NCBI GenBank assembly: GCA_002348095.1
Contig: DDYT01000043.1
Location: 1 to 41,921, forward strand
Length of the DNA: 41,921 bases
Direction of reading: 5' to 3'
Source of the DNA: Erysipelotrichaceae bacterium UBA2227
GTDB lineage: Bacteria; Bacillota_I; Bacilli_A; Erysipelotrichales; Erysipelotrichaceae
Below the pieces are notes generated by a model that was not told the DNA's origin, ran no database searches, and saw only the letters and a list, made by a program, of their open reading frames with translations. Made by a program: the position numbers and the translations under genes. This document shows positions 38,798 to 41,921 of the stretch, one piece after another (within the stretch, counting starts at the first letter, position 1; the number at the start of each line of letters is the position of its first letter).

Positions 38798-40264
38798 TCA
38801 GGTTCCGCAAGTCGTCCGATACGGCCTGGATGAACTGCGATCAGGTCCATCCCGTTGAAGCTGTGCTTCACTGTACGCAAAAGGATTCTGTAATAAATCC
38901 AGAAGTCGCTCGAAAACCGACAAGTCCTGATAATCGACCGCAAATTTCAGTGCTTCTTCAACTAAATGGTTTCGGGGGATAATGCATGGATTGACACTCT
39001 TCATTAAAGCTACCGACTGCTCTTTGGACTGAGGTTGCCTGCTTCTGCGCAGTACAACCCGATTGTACCACGATGAATATCGCGGATCACTTATCAGTCC
39101 TGGATCATCCATTGTCAGTCGTACAAATGTTTTTGTATAGTCTGCTTTTTCTTTGTGTATGATTGAAAGCAGTTCTTCGATCAGAAACTGATCTTCCTTC
39201 TCCTCTGCAAATAAACCCATTTTCTGCCTCATCCCTCTAAGCCATTCTTCTTTAAACTGCGGCAGAAAAGTTTCCACGGAACGTTGTGCCATTGACTGAG
39301 CTGCATTCAGATCATCATCCAAAAGCGGCAGAAGCGTTTCCGCAAAACGGGCCAGATTCCAGGCGGCAATTGCCGGCTGATTACCATAGGCATACCGTCC
39401 GGCGAAATCAATGGAACTAAAGACGGTTGCCGGATCATACGCATCCATAAACGCACACGGCCCATAATCGATCGTTTCACCGCTGATTGCCATGTTGTCC
39501 GTATTCATGACCCCATGAACAAAACCGACCAACTGCCACTTTGATATGAGTTTTGCCTGCTGGCTGATTACCCGATTCAAAAGATTGAGATAAGGTTGGT
39601 TCTGATCGATATCGGGGAAATGCCGTTGAATCGTATAATCCGCCAATGCTTTCAGTACGGACTTTCCTCCCTGTGCAATCGCAAACTGAAACGTTCCGAC
39701 TCGGATATGACTTGAGGCGACCCTGGTCAATACAGCACCGTCCAAATCCGTTTCCCGACGGACCTTCTGATGTGTCCTGACGACCGCCAGACTGCGGGTC
39801 GTCGGAATGTTTAATGCCGCCATTGCTTCGCTGATAAGATACTCCCTTAACATCGGTCCGATGGCCGCAAGACCGTCTCCGCCTCGCGAATACGGGGTCA
39901 AACCGGAACCTTTCAGCTGAATATCGACAATCAATTGATTCGGGGACATATGTTCTGTCAGAAGCAATGCCCGCCCATCCCCCAAAATTGTAAAGCGACC
40001 GAACTGATGTCCTGCATATGCCTGAGCAAAGGCAGACGAATTCGGGATTTTTATGTTACCCGAAAATATCCCGGCCACTTCCCTATCTGAAACACCGGAA
40101 AAATCCAATCCCAGATCTCTTGCGAGATCCTCATTGAAAACGATCAATGAAGATGCGAAAGTCTTTCGGGGTTCCATACGTGTAAATAAAATATCCGGTA
40201 AGTTCAGATAACTGGACGTAGGCCGAAAACCTATATTTTCAAGTTGACTCATTGTTTTACTCAT
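38798..40264 (-). CDS. selO: Protein adenylyltransferase SelO (YdiU family)
   Basis: A 488-residue pseudokinase-fold enzyme that transfers AMP to Ser/Thr/Tyr of target proteins. Family motifs include YAGHQFGRFTILGDGRALLL, LKGSGLTPYSRGGDGLAAIGPMLREYLISEAM with catalytic Lys/Glu/Arg positions, and the metal-binding HGVMNTDNMAISGETIDYGPCAFMDAYDP. The C-terminus reads YRTTCGT, matching the bacterial YxTFCGT ending with Cys where selenoprotein members have selenocysteine. SelO is linked to redox homeostasis (S-glutathionylation and oxidative-stress responses) in other organisms. The second of two adjacent ATGs is chosen because GAGGTG is then well spaced. Divergent from the heliorhodopsin gene. 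Confidence 0.92.
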   Translation of the reverse strand: MSKTMSQLENIGFRPTSSYLNLPDILFTRMEPRKTFASSLIVFNEDLARDLGLDFSGVSDREVAGIFSGNIKIPNSSAFAQAYAGHQFGRFTILGDGRALLLTEHMSPNQLIVDIQLKGSGLTPYSRGGDGLAAIGPMLREYLISEAMAALNIPTTRSLAVVRTHQKVRRETDLDGAVLTRVASSHIRVGTFQFAIAQGGKSVLKALADYTIQRHFPDIDQNQPYLNLLNRVISQQAKLISKWQLVGFVHGVMNTDNMAISGETIDYGPCAFMDAYDPATVFSSIDFAGRYAYGNQPAIAAWNLARFAETLLPLLDDDLNAAQSMAQRSVETFLPQFKEEWLRGMRQKMGLFAEEKEDQFLIEELLSIIHKEKADYTKTFVRLTMDDPGLISDPRYSSWYNRVVLRRSRQPQSKEQSVALMKSVNPCIIPRNHLVEEALKFAVDYQDLSVFERLLDLLQNPFAYSEAQLQRDGPDRSSSRPYRTTCGT

Positions 40265-40284
40265 CATGCACCTCTTATTGAAAA

Positions 40285-40293
40285 ATCATATCA
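40285..40293 (-). promoter_or_regulatory. Possible extended -10 of selO
   Basis: TGATATGAT on the reverse strand, ~20 bp upstream of the start; no clear -35. Confidence 0.35.
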
Positions 40294-40354
40294 CAAACTA
40301 TAATAAAATCAGGCAATATGACTTCACTCATATTATATATTTTATGCTATTTAA

Positions 40355-40383
40355 TTGTTATTAATTTATATTTGATGTATAAT
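40355..40383 (+). promoter_or_regulatory. Promoter of the heliorhodopsin gene
   Basis: -35 TTGTTA (40355-40360), 17-bp spacer ending in ATG, perfect -10 TATAAT (40378-40383) with TG extension. The ATG is 26 bp downstream, so the leader is short. Confidence 0.8.
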
Positions 40384-40409
40384 GTGATCACAAAAGGAGA
40401 TATTCTCAA

Positions 40410-41189
40410 ATGAAAGAACAATACGCAAAATTGAAACGCTTTAATCTTATTATGGGCGGATTCCACTTGATCCAAGGACTGATTATGTTGTTTCTCGCCA
40501 CGACCGTCATTCAAAAAATCAGTGAGTTTCAACCCACCATCATCCAGTTTTATCAGACCTTTAACTTCGAAACAAGATCTCTTGAAGTAGTGAGCCGCGA
40601 ACTTTTCGCCCTTCCCTTCGGAATCCTGGTCGCCTCTTTCTTACTGATTTCCGCAGCCGCACACGGCCTGATTGCACTTAACGCAGAAAAATATGAATCC
40701 GACTTGAAAAAAGGAATCAATCAGTTCCGCTGGTTCGAATATGCACTGAGCTCTTCGATCATGATCGTACTGATCGCAACCCTGTTTGGTATTTATGATA
40801 TCGTATCCTTGATTCTGATCTTCATCGTCAATGCATCCATGAACTTATTCGGATTGGATATGGAACTTCTTAACGGAGGAACGGAGAAGAAAAAGGTCAA
40901 CTGGGGACCATTTATCTGGGGCAGCATCGCCGGAATCGCACCGTGGATCGCCATCTTTATATACATGTTCGGTACCGGCAACTTCGATTTGGTCCCATGG
41001 TTTGTCTGGGCCATCGTCGGTACATACTTCATCGCATTCAATACCTTCCCGATCAACATGATCCTTCAGTACAAAGGTGTCGGTAAATGGAAAGACTATC
41101 TCTATGGTGAACGCACCTATATCGTACTGAGTCTGGCTGCAAAATCGATTCTTGCCTGGTTAGTACTGTTTGGGGCCATGCAACCCTAA
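40410..41189 (+). CDS. Heliorhodopsin
   Basis: A 259-residue seven-helix microbial rhodopsin of the heliorhodopsin family. The retinal Schiff-base lysine is Lys245 in helix 7 (LSLAAKSILAW) and the counterion is Glu110 in helix 3 (RWFEYALSSSIMIV). Both local sequences are characteristic of heliorhodopsins rather than type-1 ion pumps. His19 (GGFHLIQG) and His85 (SAAAHGL) match the two conserved histidines near the retinal pocket. The family has inverted topology (N-terminus inside), slow photocycles and no pump activity, so a light-sensing or signalling role is inferred. No retinal-producing dioxygenase gene is in the window. Strong promoter, AAAGGAG site and own terminator show a single-gene transcript. 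Confidence 0.94.
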   Translation: MKEQYAKLKRFNLIMGGFHLIQGLIMLFLATTVIQKISEFQPTIIQFYQTFNFETRSLEVVSRELFALPFGILVASFLLISAAAHGLIALNAEKYESDLKKGINQFRWFEYALSSSIMIVLIATLFGIYDIVSLILIFIVNASMNLFGLDMELLNGGTEKKKVNWGPFIWGSIAGIAPWIAIFIYMFGTGNFDLVPWFVWAIVGTYFIAFNTFPINMILQYKGVGKWKDYLYGERTYIVLSLAAKSILAWLVLFGAMQP

Positions 41190-41214
41190 CCGGACATTAC
41201 GTCCGTTGAAATAT

Positions 41215-41244
41215 AAAGCCGGTGTCGAAAAGACATCGGCTTTT
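41215..41244 (+). terminator. Terminator after the heliorhodopsin gene
   Basis: A 12-bp stem AAAGCCGGTGTC/GACATCGGCTTT (one G-U pair) with a 5-base loop and short T run. Confidence 0.8.
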
Positions 41245-41278
41245 GTGTTACAATTAGGATGGAAATTGGGGGTAAATT

Positions 41279-41662
41279 ATGAAGAAAAAAATGAACATCG
41301 CACTCATTGCCCATGATAATCGCAAAGACGACTTGGTCCGCTGGGTACAGTCGCACAAATCCGAACTGTTGAGACATGATTTGTGCGGAACCGGTACGAC
41401 CTCAAAACGTATCGCGGATGCGACCGGCTTGTCAGTCAAAGGTTATATGTCCGGTCCGCTGGGCGGAGACCAGCAGATCGGTGCTGCCATCGCCCAAAAA
41501 GAAATCGACATGCTCATATTCTTTTGGGATCCGCTGACCTCACAACCGCATGATCCCGATGTAAAAGCATTACTGCGAATCGCCGTCCTCTACGATATCC
41601 CAACCGCAAGCAATCCTTCGACCGCTGACTTGATGTTAAAAGCCCTGGCTTTCAGTGAATAA
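41279..41662 (+). CDS. mgsA: Methylglyoxal synthase
   Basis: A 127-residue enzyme that converts dihydroxyacetone phosphate to methylglyoxal and phosphate. Motifs: IALIAHDNRKDDLVRW with an active-site His, GTGTTSKRI (phosphate binding), SGPLGGDQQIGAAIA with the catalytic Asp, and WDPLTSQPHDPDVKALLRIA with the second catalytic His/Asp. The length is typical of MgsA (about 125-150). The bypass relieves phosphosugar stress when phosphate is limiting. It has GGGGG upstream as ribosome site and its stop is 2 bases from the next start, so it is coupled to the patatin-like gene. Confidence 0.95.
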   Translation: MKKKMNIALIAHDNRKDDLVRWVQSHKSELLRHDLCGTGTTSKRIADATGLSVKGYMSGPLGGDQQIGAAIAQKEIDMLIFFWDPLTSQPHDPDVKALLRIAVLYDIPTASNPSTADLMLKALAFSE

Positions 41663-41664
41663 CC

Positions 41665-41921
41665 ATGAGCCTACTGTTTTTTCGAAAAAAAATTGTCGGG
41701 ATCGCACTTAGCGGCGGCGGCTCCCGCGGGATTGCACATTTGGGCGTTCTGAAAGCCTTGGAAGAAATGGGCGTCGACATTCAGGTCGTATCGGGTACCA
41801 GTGCCGGATCGATTGCGGCCGCGCTGTATGCTTCGGGTATGAGCACGGACGAAATCTATAATCATATGAAAAACAAGAAGTTTATCGACTATGCAAAAAT
41901 CATCCTTCCCACCGATGGACT
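41665..41921 (+). CDS. Patatin-like phospholipase, N-terminal fragment
   Basis: The gene starts at 41665 and runs off the right edge; 85 codons are seen. The glycine-rich oxyanion loop reads ALSGGGSRGIAHLGVL and the nucleophile elbow is GTSAGS (G-x-S-x-G, Ser), with the Ser/Asp dyad's Asp lying outside the window. It belongs to the RssA/YchK-type bacterial patatin group of lipid acyl hydrolases. A basic LLFFRKK start suggests membrane contact. It has no own ribosome site and is probably translated by coupling to mgsA, two bases upstream. Confidence 0.88.
   Translation, partial: MSLLFFRKKIVGIALSGGGSRGIAHLGVLKALEEMGVDIQVVSGTSAGSIAAALYASGMSTDEIYNHMKNKKFIDYAKIILPTDG

Overview
The window looks like chromosomal DNA of a monoderm, low-to-middle GC bacterium of the Bacillota/Mycoplasmatota branch. 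An Izemoplasma- or Acholeplasma-like relative fits best, but no rRNA or other phylogenetic marker is present, so this is an inference. Support comes from AAGGAGG-type ribosome binding sites, TTGACA/TATAAT promoters often with an extended -10 TG, CcpA-type cre boxes, many hairpin-plus-T terminators, Gram-positive lipoproteins and a heliorhodopsin (a family known from monoderms). TGA is used as an ordinary stop codon, so this is not a UGA=Trp mollicute. I see no prophage, complete insertion sequence, CRISPR array or rRNA.

Layout. 1-144: start of a secreted pullulanase (reverse) behind a cre-containing promoter. 208-3439: ferric-iron ABC transporter. 3584-4535: copper chaperone, CsoR repressor with its operator, and a cytochrome b5-like lipoprotein. 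4650-5786: baeRF-type protein. 5986-10836: six-gene operon for a multi-subunit FAD/Fe-S amino-acid (probably L-proline) dehydrogenase plus 1-pyrroline-5-carboxylate dehydrogenase, preceded by a cre box. 10912-15432: RluF-like pseudouridine synthase, DegV protein, two Cys-rich proteins, a GNAT acetyltransferase and a YczE-type membrane protein. 15554-18593: three-gene operon (CrtI/RetSat-like FAD oxidoreductase, NTF2-like protein, retinol-dehydrogenase-like SDR). 18702-19024: tRNA-Ser(GGA) and tRNA-Leu(CAA), divergently transcribed.

19218-25162: pyruvate dehydrogenase genes pdhABCD and lipoate ligase lplA, in DNA that looks AT-richer than its surroundings. 25213-28177 holds a membrane-anchored glycerophosphodiesterase between two gene-poor stretches with apparent gene remnants. 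28178-33877: ADP-ribosylglycohydrolase-like protein, nagB, psuG-psuK (pseudouridine salvage) under a consensus promoter with a repeated operator-like element, a DUF2238 membrane protein and a family 2 glycosyltransferase. 34100-35809: promoter, structured leader with terminator, and a secreted acidic surface protein. 35873-38699: small membrane protein, flotillin and ribokinase. 38798-41921: SelO protein adenylyltransferase, divergent from a heliorhodopsin, then methylglyoxal synthase and the start of a patatin-like phospholipase.

Together the genes suggest a fermentative heterotroph that degrades alpha-glucans, amino acids, amino sugars, ribose and pseudouridine. It makes acetyl-CoA through a lipoate-scavenging pyruvate dehydrogenase. 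Two carbon-catabolite boxes tie polysaccharide and amino-acid catabolism to sugar status. The most notable content is the heliorhodopsin, the uncharacterised FAD/NTF2/SDR operon and the structured leader at 34.1 kb.
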